NCBI GenBank assembly: GCA_034399355.1
Contig: JAXMMT010000039.1
Coordinates: 1-37,940 of the forward strand
DNA from: UBA2279 sp034399355
Lineage (GTDB): Bacteria; Actinomycetota; Coriobacteriia; Anaerosomatales; Anaerosomataceae
Reading direction: 5' to 3'
DNA length: 37,940 nucleotides
The notes beneath the pieces were generated by a model that did not search any database, was not told the origin of the DNA, and worked only from the letters and a program-made list of their open reading frames with translations. Shown here piece after piece: positions 14,410 through 22,155 of this stretch (the first letter of the stretch is position 1; each line of letters opens with the position of its first letter). A program made the position numbers and the translations under genes.

Positions 14410-16812
14410 CTAGGATTTCTTACCCCTCGAGCGCTTCGTGCTCGCCTTCTTCTTGACGCCGCCCTTGCCCGCAGTCTTGCCTCGGCCCTTGGCCTTGCCG
14501 TTGGCGGTAGCGGACTTGAGCGGGCAGTCAGGATCGATGCAGATGCGCCACGGCCCCTTCTTGGTGTGCACGATGACGATGGGCACACCGCACCCGCACG
14601 TGTCCTCAGTCGGCTCGATGTCACCGCTCTGGGGCAGCGGATAGGAGGTCTTGCAGTTGTCGTAGTTGCTGCAGCGCACGTAACGGTTGCCGACCGCCGA
14701 GTACGCGACCCTGAGATCGCCACCGTCTCCCGTAGGACACCCGGCGGCCCGGATAAGGATATCGGGGCCCTTCTTCGTCGAACAGTCCGGACTCAGACAC
14801 ATGACGCGCGGCTTCCTCTTGAACTGGAGTACTTTGACCTGCGGCGTACCGCAGACCGGGCACACCTCGCCCACGGCGGCGAACTTGGCATTCTTCGGCA
14901 GCGGGAAGGTGACGTCGCACTCCGGGTAGCCGGAACAGCCGACGAACGAGCTGCGCGTCTTGGGCGAGAATTTGATGAGCAGGTCATGCCCCGACTTGGG
15001 ACACGCGCCTACCTTGGCGTCCTCGTCGGTCGCGCTCTTGAGGAGTTCACCGACCTCTTCGGCGATAGGCACGAGCTTGTCCATGACGCCGGCGAGTACC
15101 TCCCGCGAGTGGCCAACGACGGCCTCGCGAGATGCACGCGCGTTCACGATGGCATCCATCTCAGCCTCAAGCTCACTCGTCATGTCAGGTGTGGTGATGC
15201 GGTCCGCGTAGGTCGTGAGTGCCTCGATGACCGTGCGGCCCTTGCAGGTCGGTTCGATCGGGTCGTCGTGCACGTACCTGCGGTCGTAGAGACCCTGGAT
15301 GATGTCGTGACGCGTGGCCTTCGTCCCCAGGCCGAGCTTCTCCATCTCCTGGATCAGCTTGCCCTGCGAGAAGCGCGCCGGTGGCTGCGTCTGCTTGGCC
15401 TCCATCTCGGCGCCGAGAAACGCAACGCGCTCACCTTCAACGAGCGGGGGCAGTACCTCGTCCTTCTTCAAGCCGTAGTGATAGACCGCGCGGAAACCAG
15501 CCTTCACGACCACGTCACCGCGCGCGTAGAACGGCTGGCCGACGACGTCGAAATCGGCACGTGTACCCTCGATGACGGCGGCATCGGACAGCGTCGCCAT
15601 GAAGCGGCGAGCGATGAGGTTGTAGAGCCTGTAGGCCTGCGTGTCCACCGACTCGGGATCAAGCGCGCCCGTCGGATGGATCGGCGGGTGGTCGGTCGTC
15701 TCTTTCGCGCCACGCGTGGGCGTCAGCGTGCCTCGGCGAAGAATCGCCTGTACGTGCTCGTGATAGGCAGGCACGGCATCGAGCGCCTTCAAGATGGCCG
15801 TGAGTTCAAGGCTCGGCGGGTAGACGGTGTTGTCGACACGCGGATAAGAGATGTAGCCGCTCATATAGAGAGACTCGGCCACGCGCATCGTCTTCGCAGG
15901 CGAGAAGCCTTCCGCTGCTGCAGCGGCCATGAGGCTCGTCGTGTTGAATGGAACCGGCGCCTTGACTGTGCGCGTCGTGCGCTTGACGCCGGTAACGGTG
16001 CCCTCGGACGCCCCAGCGACTGCATCGAGAGCGGCGCGCGCAGCGTCCTCGCTCTTGAACCGCTCCGTCGCATGGCTCGCAGCGATGCGCTCGCCATCCT
16101 TGTCAAAAGCGCCCCTCACCACCCAGTAGTCCTCGGGTGTGAACGCTTCGCGCTCCTTCTCACGGTCGGTGATGAGCTTTAGCGTGGGCGTCTGCACGCG
16201 GCCGGCTGACAGCACATCACCGTACGGCCGCCGCGTCTTGGTCTGGTGCGCGAGGGTTAGATAGCGGGTGACGACCGCGCCCCAGATCAGGTCGATGTCC
16301 TGGCGTGTCTCGCCCGCCTGCGCGAGTTCCTCAGAAATCGTGTCCCGCTCGGCGAACGCACGCTCGATCTCGCCTTTCGTGATTGCCGAGAACCGCACAC
16401 GGTACACAGGAACATCCGGGTTGACCGACACGACGATGTCGCGGGCGTCGGAGCCGATAAGTTCACCTTCACGGTCGAAGTCCGTGGCGATGATGACCTC
16501 GTCTGCCTTCTTTGCGAGGCTTTTCAGCGACTGAATGATACCGCGCTCCTTGGGCAGCTTCAGCACCGGGGCGCGCACCAGCACCGCCAGCGATCCGAGG
16601 TTCCATCTCTTCAGGTCGACGTTCTCGAAGGTCTCGGGGAAGTCCACCTCCATGATGTGGCCCTTAAGGCCGATGCTGACCCAGTCCTCGCCATCGCGGC
16701 GAAACGTGTAGGCCGGCGTCGTGTATACCTTCTCCGCCTTCGGCGCGCCAACGGCAAGTATTTCGGCGATGCGGCGGGCGGCGATGTTCTTCTCGGAAAC
16801 AACGAGTCGCAT
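14410..16812 (-). CDS. topA: Type IA DNA topoisomerase I, archaeal type
   Basis: Relaxes negative supercoils through a covalent 5'-phosphotyrosine intermediate. It is 800 residues. The N-terminus MRLVVSEKNIAARRIAEIL and GHIMEVDFP are the form seen in archaeal TopA, unlike the VESPAKAKTI start of ordinary bacterial TopA. TOPRIM acids are in DFDREGE (111-117), SAGRVQTPT is at 202-210, and the catalytic tyrosine is Y323 in ISYPRVDN. Four cysteine zinc-ribbon-like modules follow from about residue 630, then a Lys/Gly-rich tail. ATG at 16812 (AGGA upstream) is preferred; a GTG at 16842 is possible if the mRNA is leaderless from the TATACT box at 16852-16857. Confidence 0.93.
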   Translation of the reverse strand: MRLVVSEKNIAARRIAEILAVGAPKAEKVYTTPAYTFRRDGEDWVSIGLKGHIMEVDFPETFENVDLKRWNLGSLAVLVRAPVLKLPKERGIIQSLKSLAKKADEVIIATDFDREGELIGSDARDIVVSVNPDVPVYRVRFSAITKGEIERAFAERDTISEELAQAGETRQDIDLIWGAVVTRYLTLAHQTKTRRPYGDVLSAGRVQTPTLKLITDREKEREAFTPEDYWVVRGAFDKDGERIAASHATERFKSEDAARAALDAVAGASEGTVTGVKRTTRTVKAPVPFNTTSLMAAAAAEGFSPAKTMRVAESLYMSGYISYPRVDNTVYPPSLELTAILKALDAVPAYHEHVQAILRRGTLTPTRGAKETTDHPPIHPTGALDPESVDTQAYRLYNLIARRFMATLSDAAVIEGTRADFDVVGQPFYARGDVVVKAGFRAVYHYGLKKDEVLPPLVEGERVAFLGAEMEAKQTQPPARFSQGKLIQEMEKLGLGTKATRHDIIQGLYDRRYVHDDPIEPTCKGRTVIEALTTYADRITTPDMTSELEAEMDAIVNARASREAVVGHSREVLAGVMDKLVPIAEEVGELLKSATDEDAKVGACPKSGHDLLIKFSPKTRSSFVGCSGYPECDVTFPLPKNAKFAAVGEVCPVCGTPQVKVLQFKRKPRVMCLSPDCSTKKGPDILIRAAGCPTGDGGDLRVAYSAVGNRYVRCSNYDNCKTSYPLPQSGDIEPTEDTCGCGVPIVIVHTKKGPWRICIDPDCPLKSATANGKAKGRGKTAGKGGVKKKASTKRSRGKKS

Positions 16813-16851
16813 GCACTGGTCCTGACTGTGGGAATCGGGCACTGCCTAGAG

Positions 16852-16857
16852 AGTATA
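16852..16857 (-). promoter_or_regulatory. Candidate -10 box for topA
   Basis: Minus-strand TATACT (five of six) lies 40 bases from the preferred topA ATG and nine bases from an alternative GTG. No matching -35 is seen at standard spacing; a TTGACG is only seven bases away. Confidence 0.3.
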
Positions 16858-16931
16858 GCGGTGTCGTCAACCCCCACCCATACAGAACCTGTCCGGGCAG
16901 CGTGCTCCGAGGACCCAGCAGGCGCCGATTC

Positions 16932-17486
16932 TCAGAGGCCGATATCCGCGGCACGCTCCTGCATCGCGCTGAGCGCAAGCTGCAAGAACTCGTCTCGCGT
17001 CATGCCGAGGTCCTCGCACGCCGCCATCTGCTCGCGGTTCGCGCCACGGGCGAACGCCTTCTCTTTCCACCGCTTCTTGAGAGAGCGGAGTTCCACGCCC
17101 GCAAGCGACTTGTCGGGACGGACGAGTGCGGCAGCGACGATGAAGCCGGTGGTCGGATCGGCGGCGTAGAGCGCAACGTCCATCTGCGACTCGCGCGGGA
17201 CTTTGTTGGCATGCGCGAGAATGGCGTGCAGCATCTCCTCGTCGAGCTTGTCGGCGAGCAACTCAGCGGTCACGACACCGTGCCGCTCGAAGTCCTCGGC
17301 AGTCTCGGCATAGTCCAGGTCGTGCAGCAGCCCGGTGAGCGCCCAGCGCTCGACCTCGCCGTCCGGCAGGCCGAAGTGGCACGCCAGTGCCTCCATGATG
17401 ATCTCGGTCGCGACGCAGTGGTTGACGAGGTTCGGGTTGCCGATACGCTCTCTGACGAGAGTGAGTGCTTCCGTGCGGTCCATCAT
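16932..17486 (-). CDS. HD-domain hydrolase-like protein
   Basis: A 184-residue HD-superfamily protein. The metal-binding histidine H23 (VNHCVATE), the HD pair in LLHDLDYAET (H55-D56) and the later HAILAHANKVP segment give the expected H...HD...H pattern, with an aspartate in ALYAADPTTGF. This type is annotated as HDIG-domain hydrolase; the substrate is unknown, often a nucleotide or phosphoester. Two ATGs in tandem at 17486 and 17483 are possible starts, with GGGGG about ten bases upstream. It follows hypB by 14 bases, so it is probably part of the tat-hyp transcript, but no functional link to hydrogenase maturation is known to me. Confidence 0.85.
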   Translation of the reverse strand: MMDRTEALTLVRERIGNPNLVNHCVATEIIMEALACHFGLPDGEVERWALTGLLHDLDYAETAEDFERHGVVTAELLADKLDEEMLHAILAHANKVPRESQMDVALYAADPTTGFIVAAALVRPDKSLAGVELRSLKKRWKEKAFARGANREQMAACEDLGMTRDEFLQLALSAMQERAADIGL

Positions 17487-17500
17487 TGGTCAACGCCCCC

Positions 17501-18163
17501 CTACTCGGCTGAGCGCACCGCTTCGATGCGCGCGGCAAGCCACTCCGCCCACGCGTCTACGCCCTCACCTGTGGTGGCCGCGATCGGGAAGATGGGAGCG
17601 GTGGGGTTGAGCCCCTTCACAGCGCTCTCGAATGCCTCGCGGTCGAAGTCGAACATGCTGAGCGTGTCACACTTGTTGAGTATGACGGCCTCAGAGACGG
17701 CGAAGATGCCCGGATACTTGAGCGGCTTGTCGTCACCCTCCGGAATCGACAGGATCATCACCTTGGCGTGCTCACCCAGGTCGAAGTCAGTGGGGCAGAC
17801 GAGGTTCCCGACGTTTTCGATGATGAGCAGATCCACCTCATCAAGGTCGAGCGTCGCAACGGCGCGGCGGATCATAGCGGACTCGAGGTGGCAGGCGCCA
17901 CCAGTGTTGATCTGCACCGCCGGGATGCCGTGCGCCGAGATCCTCTCGGCATCCACGCGTGACGCGATATCGCCCTCGATAACGGCGATGCGATAACGGT
18001 CGCGCAGCGCGGCGATGGTCGCCAGGATCGTGGACGTCTTGCCGGCGCCCGGACTGGCCATCAGGTCGACCACGAACACGCCGTGCTGTTTGAAGAGGCG
18101 GCGGTTCTCCTCGGCCAGTGCGTCATTGCGCGCCAGGATGCCTTTCGAGATGTCGATCTTCAC
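17501..18163 (-). CDS. hypB: Hydrogenase nickel incorporation GTPase HypB
   Basis: GTP-driven nickel insertion into the large subunit of [NiFe] hydrogenases, acting with HypA. The 220-residue protein is the G domain only: P-loop ASPGAGKTS (36-44), GDIASRVDAERI, the metal-binding Cys-His in GGACHLES, NVGNLVCP and the NKCD specificity motif (VILNKCDTL). It lacks the N-terminal CxxCGC nickel motif and any histidine-rich stretch seen in some HypB proteins. The start is GTG at 18163 with GAGGGG upstream. It follows hypA by 16 bases. It could also serve urease-like enzymes, but hypA next door makes hydrogenase the likely client. Confidence 0.94.
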   Translation of the reverse strand: MKIDISKGILARNDALAEENRRLFKQHGVFVVDLMASPGAGKTSTILATIAALRDRYRIAVIEGDIASRVDAERISAHGIPAVQINTGGACHLESAMIRRAVATLDLDEVDLLIIENVGNLVCPTDFDLGEHAKVMILSIPEGDDKPLKYPGIFAVSEAVILNKCDTLSMFDFDREAFESAVKGLNPTAPIFPIAATTGEGVDAWAEWLAARIEAVRSAE

Positions 18164-18179
18164 ACGCGTCCCCTCACGT

Positions 18180-18521
18180 TCAGTCGACGTCGATGCTGTC
18201 GATCCGAAGCTCGCGCCCCTGCAGAAGCGAGCACAGGTAGCTGCTGCACTCCGGACACTTCACTTCGTAGCGGTCGTGCCTGAACTCCGCCGAGCAGTCC
18301 ATGCAGCGTGAACGCGCCTCGAGAACGGTCACGTCCAGCGTTGCGTCGGTGGCGATGGTGTCTGTGCGCAGCACCTCGAACGCGAACTGCAGCGCATCCT
18401 CGACGATCTGCGTGAGCTCCCCGATAGTGACCTCCACGCGGTTGATGCGTGTGGCGCCCTCGGCCTCGGCGGCCTCGACCGCGGACTTCAGGATGCCATC
18501 GCAGATGCTCATCTCGTGCAT
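18180..18521 (-). CDS. hypA: Hydrogenase maturation nickel metallochaperone HypA
   Basis: A 113-residue HypA. The absolutely conserved MHE start provides the nickel ligand His2. The zinc site is C73, C76, C89 and C92 in CMDC and CPEC. The protein passes nickel to HypB and then to the hydrogenase large subunit. ATG at 18521 fits all family members. It lies 21 bases after the tatC stop, which joins Tat export and Hyp maturation in one gene run. No hydrogenase structural gene or hypCDEF is in this window. Confidence 0.95.
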   Translation of the reverse strand: MHEMSICDGILKSAVEAAEAEGATRINRVEVTIGELTQIVEDALQFAFEVLRTDTIATDATLDVTVLEARSRCMDCSAEFRHDRYEVKCPECSSYLCSLLQGRELRIDSIDVD

Positions 18522-18542
18522 GCGTTGCTCACTCTCGCATTG

Positions 18543-19301
18543 TCAGTCTTCTTCGAGCTCGAGCCTCTGCGCCCGGATCTTCTTCCGTAGCAGGACGCGC
18601 ACCAGGGCCATGCTGCCCTCGAACAAGCCGATCATCGCCCCCGCAAGCGCTCCCATGCTCACCGGCGACCAGTCGGGCGTGATCATTGCCGCAACGACGA
18701 TGATGACCACCCAGACCGTGCGCCAGTTCTGCCGAAGTTTTTTGTACGGGACGACCTCGAAGTAGACCAGGTAGAAGACGACGATCGGGACCTCGAACGC
18801 GACACCAAAGCCAAGCATGAACCACATCGCGAACTGCATCATGCTCGATGCCCTGAGCATAAGCTCGAACGTCTCACTATTCTGCTCGACGAGCCACGCA
18901 GCGCTCGGCTCGAGTATCAGCAGATAGCAAAACGCGATGCCGACGATGAACAGCACGACAGCCGCGAAAAACGTCCATAGAAACCAGCGACGCTCCTTGG
19001 GCTTGAAAGCGGGCACGAAGAATGCAAGCGAGTGATAGATGATGACGGGACTGCCCACGACGCATGCTGCCCAGATCGCGAGTCGGAAACGGTTCGTCAT
19101 ACCCTCGAGGACATCGAAGGTGAAGCTTCCCTCCGTACCGATCACGTTCTTGGCGGGACCGACGAGCAACGTGTAGATCTGGTCGCTTACAAAGTACAGA
19201 CCCACCGCCAGCGTACCGAGCACGAGAAGGATGATGAACAGCCTGCGTCGCAGCTCTGCGATGTGTCCCATGAAGGGCATCCGTCTGGGGGATATCGGCA
19301 T
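18543..19301 (-). CDS. tatC: Sec-independent protein translocase TatC
   Basis: The 252-residue core receptor of the twin-arginine translocase, with six membrane segments. The family start FMGHIAELRRRL (cytoplasmic signal-peptide binding region) and the segment FVPAFKPKERRW after TM2 are diagnostic, as is FEVPIVVFYLVYF further on. ATG at 19301 is 12 bases after the tatB stop. Tat substrates are folded proteins with bound cofactors, such as hydrogenases and molybdoenzymes, in line with hypA/hypB directly downstream. Confidence 0.95.
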   Translation of the reverse strand: MPISPRRMPFMGHIAELRRRLFIILLVLGTLAVGLYFVSDQIYTLLVGPAKNVIGTEGSFTFDVLEGMTNRFRLAIWAACVVGSPVIIYHSLAFFVPAFKPKERRWFLWTFFAAVVLFIVGIAFCYLLILEPSAAWLVEQNSETFELMLRASSMMQFAMWFMLGFGVAFEVPIVVFYLVYFEVVPYKKLRQNWRTVWVVIIVVAAMITPDWSPVSMGALAGAMIGLFEGSMALVRVLLRKKIRAQRLELEED

Positions 19302-19313
19302 AGCTCAGCGCGC

Positions 19314-19661
19314 TCAGGTCTCGTCAGAGACAGAGCGCTCCCCCTCTCCCTCAGACGACTCAGATGGCTCGGGTGACTCAGAAGACTCCTGCGCCAGCTC
19401 GGCAGCCGCCTCGGCCTGCTCGGCCTGCTCGGCCTGCACCTTCTCGCGGAAATCCTTGCCCTTCGCAAACGGGTCGGGACGCTTGTCTTCCGACGCATAC
19501 ATCTCGGCACGAATCGTCGATTCCATGATGTCTTGGTAGCGCTTGAAGTCGCGCATGAAACGACCGACCGTGCGGGCGATCTGCGGCAACTTGTCAGGGC
19601 CGAAGAGGAGAAGAGCCACCACCGCGACGATGATGAGCTCTGTACCGCCGATGCCGAACAC
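19314..19661 (-). CDS. tatB: TatA/TatB-type translocase subunit (TatB-like)
   Basis: A 115-residue Tat subunit: one N-terminal membrane helix (starting FGIGGTELIIVAVVALLLF), the FGPDKLPQIARTVGRF amphipathic helix, then an acidic, Ala/Glu/Ser-rich tail. Glu at position 8 (GGTEL) is more TatB-like than TatA-like. The GTG at 19661 is chosen because AGGAG stands seven bases upstream and the protein then begins exactly like other Tat subunits; an ATG five codons earlier lacks a ribosome site. It is directly upstream of tatC. Only one TatA/B gene is in the window, so it may do both jobs, or a tatA lies elsewhere. Confidence 0.9.
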   Translation of the reverse strand: MFGIGGTELIIVAVVALLLFGPDKLPQIARTVGRFMRDFKRYQDIMESTIRAEMYASEDKRPDPFAKGKDFREKVQAEQAEQAEAAAELAQESSESPEPSESSEGEGERSVSDET

Positions 19662-19689
19662 CGCACCACTCCTCATAAGCGAACGAGAA

Positions 19690-19708
19690 CCGGGCCGTTC
19701 CGGCCCGG
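19690..19708 (-). terminator. GC-rich hairpin between the STAS gene and tatB
   Basis: CCGGGCC (19690-19696) and GGCCCGG (19702-19708) form a perfect seven-pair stem with a five-base loop. It is 57 bases beyond the stop of the upstream STAS gene and 28 bases before the tatB start. The following minus-strand sequence is only moderately T-rich, so it may be a weak terminator or a leader structure of tatB. Confidence 0.35.
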
Positions 19709-19765
19709 AACCGTGGGTCACAGTCTAGGAGGACGCGCCGGGCAAGGCAAGCGACGCCCGGGTCC

Positions 19766-20101
19766 TCAGAAGTCGGAGGCTTCCTCCATCGACGAGAACA
19801 CCGGGAAGACCTTGTCGAGCCCGGTGATTCGGAAGATCTTGAGGATGTTCTCCTTGGTGCAGACGAGACGCAGCGTGCCCGAGCGCTCCTTGACCCTACG
19901 CAGGCCACTCACCAGAACGCCCAAGCCCGAGCTGTCGATGAAGCCGACTTGCTCGAAATCGATCAACAGGTTGATGCACCCGTCCTCGACGGCGTCCACG
20001 AGCTCTTGTTTGAGCTGGGGAGACGTGTAGACATCCACCTCGCCCTTGAGAGTCATGCGGCAGACGCCGTCTTCGCGTTCGGTGCTGATGTCGAGTTCCA
20101 T
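19766..20101 (-). CDS. STAS-domain anti-sigma factor antagonist
   Basis: A 111-residue single STAS domain of the SpoIIAA/RsbV type. Such proteins bind an anti-sigma kinase when unphosphorylated and so release a sigma factor. The helix-alpha1 motif FIDSSGLGVLVSGLRRVKE contains the phosphorylatable serine (D56-S57-S58). EVDVYTSPQLKQEL and the C-terminal ITGLDKVFPVF also fit. ATG at 20101. It is divergent from a second STAS gene at 20266. No anti-sigma kinase (RsbW/SpoIIAB) or sigma factor gene is adjacent, so partners are elsewhere. Confidence 0.92.
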   Translation of the reverse strand: MELDISTEREDGVCRMTLKGEVDVYTSPQLKQELVDAVEDGCINLLIDFEQVGFIDSSGLGVLVSGLRRVKERSGTLRLVCTKENILKIFRITGLDKVFPVFSSMEEASDF

Positions 20102-20265
20102 GCCGTATCCCGCCTCACTACGATGTTGCCAGCGAACCGATTGTACCGTGCCGATACCTGCTCGGCCAGAGAGCCAACCAATGGAGAAGTCGCGGACATG
20201 GTGAGAAGGCAGCGCACTACGGGTACGAACTCGGCAGTCAGAGTCGACCTATTGCAGAGGACACC

Positions 20266-20619
20266 ATGGCATTTGCAATCCAGCTCGACCCCGGTGACGA
20301 GTTCTGGAGCCTTACCCTCGTTGGGGACCTGGACTACAGTGAGTGCGCGTCGTTCCGGATGACCATCGACCGGATCTTGAAGCACTCCCCGCGCTCGACG
20401 ATCGCAGACCTGTCACAACTGGACTATCTCGATAGCTCCGGCCTTGGGCTACTGCTGTCGCTCTCGAAGGAGTACGGCGCCCACGGCGGTCGCCTGGTCC
20501 TCGTCACGAACGAGACGCTGGACGGCATCTTGGACCTCACCCGGCTGTCAGGCATCTTCTCCACTGCCGAAACGGTCGACCAGGCGCGGACCATGCTCGC
20601 CGATGTCGTCTCCAGCTGA
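20266..20619 (+). CDS. Second STAS-domain anti-sigma antagonist-like protein
   Basis: A 117-residue single STAS domain, the only plus-strand gene in this half of the window. LDYLDSSGLGLLLSLSKEYG carries the serine motif at the same position (D56-S57-S58) as in the divergent neighbour. It begins with VGDLDYSECASFRM instead of the neighbour's EVDVYTSPQLKQE, and the two are clearly diverged. The start ATG at 20266 follows GAGGA. It probably reports to a different anti-sigma partner. It is convergent with the TPR-like gene at 20631, with an 11-base gap containing a small hairpin. Confidence 0.9.
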   Translation: MAFAIQLDPGDEFWSLTLVGDLDYSECASFRMTIDRILKHSPRSTIADLSQLDYLDSSGLGLLLSLSKEYGAHGGRLVLVTNETLDGILDLTRLSGIFSTAETVDQARTMLADVVSS

Positions 20620-20628
20620 GCGGCGCGC

Positions 20629-20643
20629 CACTACGGGGTAGTG
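20629..20643. terminator. Small hairpin in the convergent gap
   Basis: CACTAC (20629-20634) and GTAGTG (20638-20643) pair perfectly around GGG. It overlaps the stop codon of the minus-strand gene and follows the plus-strand STAS stop. There is no T-run on either side, so termination is uncertain. Confidence 0.25.
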
Positions 20644-21185
20644 ATAGCGCTCTCTGTCGCGGGTGCACTCGGAGCCGGCGGCAGGCTTGCGAGCAGCTCC
20701 TGGGCGTTGGCCACCTGACCAGTCGTATCGTTCACGTCCGTGGCTATGAATGCGCTGAGCGCAGCGGCGGCGCCCGGGTCGCCTGCGTACGTAAGAGCGA
20801 AGCCCTTGTTGCCGAGGAGGACGACGTCGTCCGGCCGGATCGCAAGGGCCTTGTCGTAGTACGAGACCGCCGCGAGCCACAGTGGGACAGAGGCGGGCTG
20901 CTGACCCGACTCATAAAGCGCCACAGCCCACTCGAAGTAGCGGTGACCCGCGAACGCAAGGAGATCGGGGTTCTCGGGATCTGCCGCGAGTGCAGCTACC
21001 GCCACGTCAATGGCAGGCTGATACTGAGCGGTGATACCACCCTCGGTGGTTTCGGCGCCATTCGTACCCGGAGAGGACGAGCCACCGAAGCCAACGAACA
21101 CCACCCCACCGAACACGAACGACAGCGAGATGACCCAGATGACCACTTTCACCCACAAGGGTGTACGGCTCTTGTCCACTGCCAT
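20631..21185 (-). CDS. Membrane-anchored TPR-like protein
   Basis: A 184-residue protein with one N-terminal membrane segment (about residues 11-33) and a helical extracytoplasmic domain. The stretch WLAAVSYYDKALAIRPDDVVLLGNKGFAL is a good tetratricopeptide-type helix pair, and the preceding YQPAIDVAVAALAADPENPDLLAF resembles another. TPR domains mediate protein contacts; no specific partner is evident. The C-terminus is Ala/Pro/Thr-rich. ATG at 21185 has AGGAG nine bases upstream; a TTG two codons earlier is not needed. It is the last gene of a run that begins at 26081, and closely follows another single-span membrane protein. Confidence 0.8.
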   Translation of the reverse strand: MAVDKSRTPLWVKVVIWVISLSFVFGGVVFVGFGGSSSPGTNGAETTEGGITAQYQPAIDVAVAALAADPENPDLLAFAGHRYFEWAVALYESGQQPASVPLWLAAVSYYDKALAIRPDDVVLLGNKGFALTYAGDPGAAAALSAFIATDVNDTTGQVANAQELLASLPPAPSAPATESAITTP

Positions 21186-21258
21186 GCGCAAACACTCCTA
21201 TCACATATGAGTACAGGCCCGATCCACGTCGGCGGAGAGAACCTGCACGGACAGTACG

Positions 21259-21660
21259 CTACTCCGCAGGAGTCGTCTCCCCGGAAGCCGGCGTCTCGGT
21301 GGTCTCTGCGTCCATCTCACCGATGTCGGGATGCCCGGCGGGCATCTCACCTGCATTGATCTGATCTTCGCTCAACTCCGGCGCGAGCAGACTCGAATCG
21401 GCCGGCGTCGACGCAGGCGCCGATGCTGACACGCCGCTGTTGCCCGTCGGGATGACGATACCGATGATAACGCCGATGAGCAGCGCGATAACCGCCATCA
21501 GAGCGGCGACGGTCATGCTGACGTCCTGGCTGAATAGGGACTGCGCCGCGGCGGTCGTGGCCTTTGGTGCAGGCGCGGTGTTCTTCTTGGAACTCTTGGC
21601 GCTCTTCGGCGCCGGTGCAGCTTCCTCTTCCTCGTCAAAGAAGAAATCCTGATCGCTCAC
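21259..21660 (-). CDS. Single-span membrane protein with charged N-terminal tail, unknown function
   Basis: A 133-residue protein I do not recognise. The N-terminal 48 residues are acidic then Lys/Ala/Pro-rich and likely cytoplasmic (SDQDFFFDEEEEAAPAP at the start). Residues about 50-70 form a strongly hydrophobic membrane helix, followed by a Ser/Ala/Pro-rich, acidic extracytoplasmic tail rich in Thr and Glu. The GTG at 21660 is chosen because GGAGGT lies eight bases upstream. The low-complexity tails on both sides of one helix recall actinobacterial cell-envelope adaptor proteins, but this is only a general likeness. It precedes the TPR-like gene by 73 bases. Confidence 0.7.
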   Translation of the reverse strand: MSDQDFFFDEEEEAAPAPKSAKSSKKNTAPAPKATTAAAQSLFSQDVSMTVAALMAVIALLIGVIIGIVIPTGNSGVSASAPASTPADSSLLAPELSEDQINAGEMPAGHPDIGEMDAETTETPASGETTPAE

Positions 21661-21706
21661 GTGCTTGTACCTCCCGTTTTGGCGATGTATCCCCGTCCTG
21701 CCACGT

Positions 21707-22153
21707 TCATCTACGTTCAAGACTCCGCGCGATTATAGCATGCACCCGCGGGGACGATGTTTGGCTCTCAGACATCGCGCGCTCACGCCGCCGCAGTCCC
21801 AAGAATGCCACTATCGCCGCACCTATCGCCCCTATGGCACCGGTGACATCGCGGTTGATACCTGCCGCTACTCCAAGCAAATCACCGGCCAGGTATCCCA
21901 GCAGCAGAGCGGCAACCGGAATGACGTACAACGCGATCGCTGCCGCTCGCTTCACTTCGGCGGGAATCTCGATCTCAACGGTGTCGCCCACGTTCGCGCC
22001 GAGCGAGTCATGCACGCCGCGTATCACCAGATTGCCGCCACCGTCTTTGTCGCACAGCGTGCAGCCCTCGCATTTGGCCGAGAGGCTCATCCTGATCTCG
22101 ACGCGCTGCCCTTCTCGGGCAGTGACCGTCCCCCGCTCGAACTCGGCGCTCAT
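21707..22153 (-). CDS. RseC/MucC-like membrane protein (SoxR-reducing system type)
   Basis: A 148-residue protein of the RseC family. The N-terminal cytoplasmic-side domain carries the cysteine cluster C28, C31, C34 (AKCEGCTLCDK), and a beta-rich region ending VGDTVEIEIPAEV precedes two hydrophobic helices (about 68-87 and 98-118). In Proteobacteria RseC accompanies Rnf complexes and reduces SoxR or modulates sigma E; here neither neighbour is present, so only a redox or Fe-S role can be proposed. ATG at 22153 lies two bases after the stop of the amidohydrolase gene, indicating co-transcription. Confidence 0.8.
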   Translation of the reverse strand: MSAEFERGTVTAREGQRVEIRMSLSAKCEGCTLCDKDGGGNLVIRGVHDSLGANVGDTVEIEIPAEVKRAAAIALYVIPVAALLLGYLAGDLLGVAAGINRDVTGAIGAIGAAIVAFLGLRRRERAMSESQTSSPRVHAIIARSLERR

Positions 22154-22155
22154 AC

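Noticed and set aside
14335..16182. A 615-codon plus-strand open frame opposite topA
   Set aside because: It is the antisense shadow of a clear topoisomerase gene; high GC content leaves such frames open. It has no ribosome site and no recognisable domain.
16865..16870. TTGACG as a -35 for topA
   Set aside because: It is only seven bases from the TATACT box, too close for a sigma-70 promoter.
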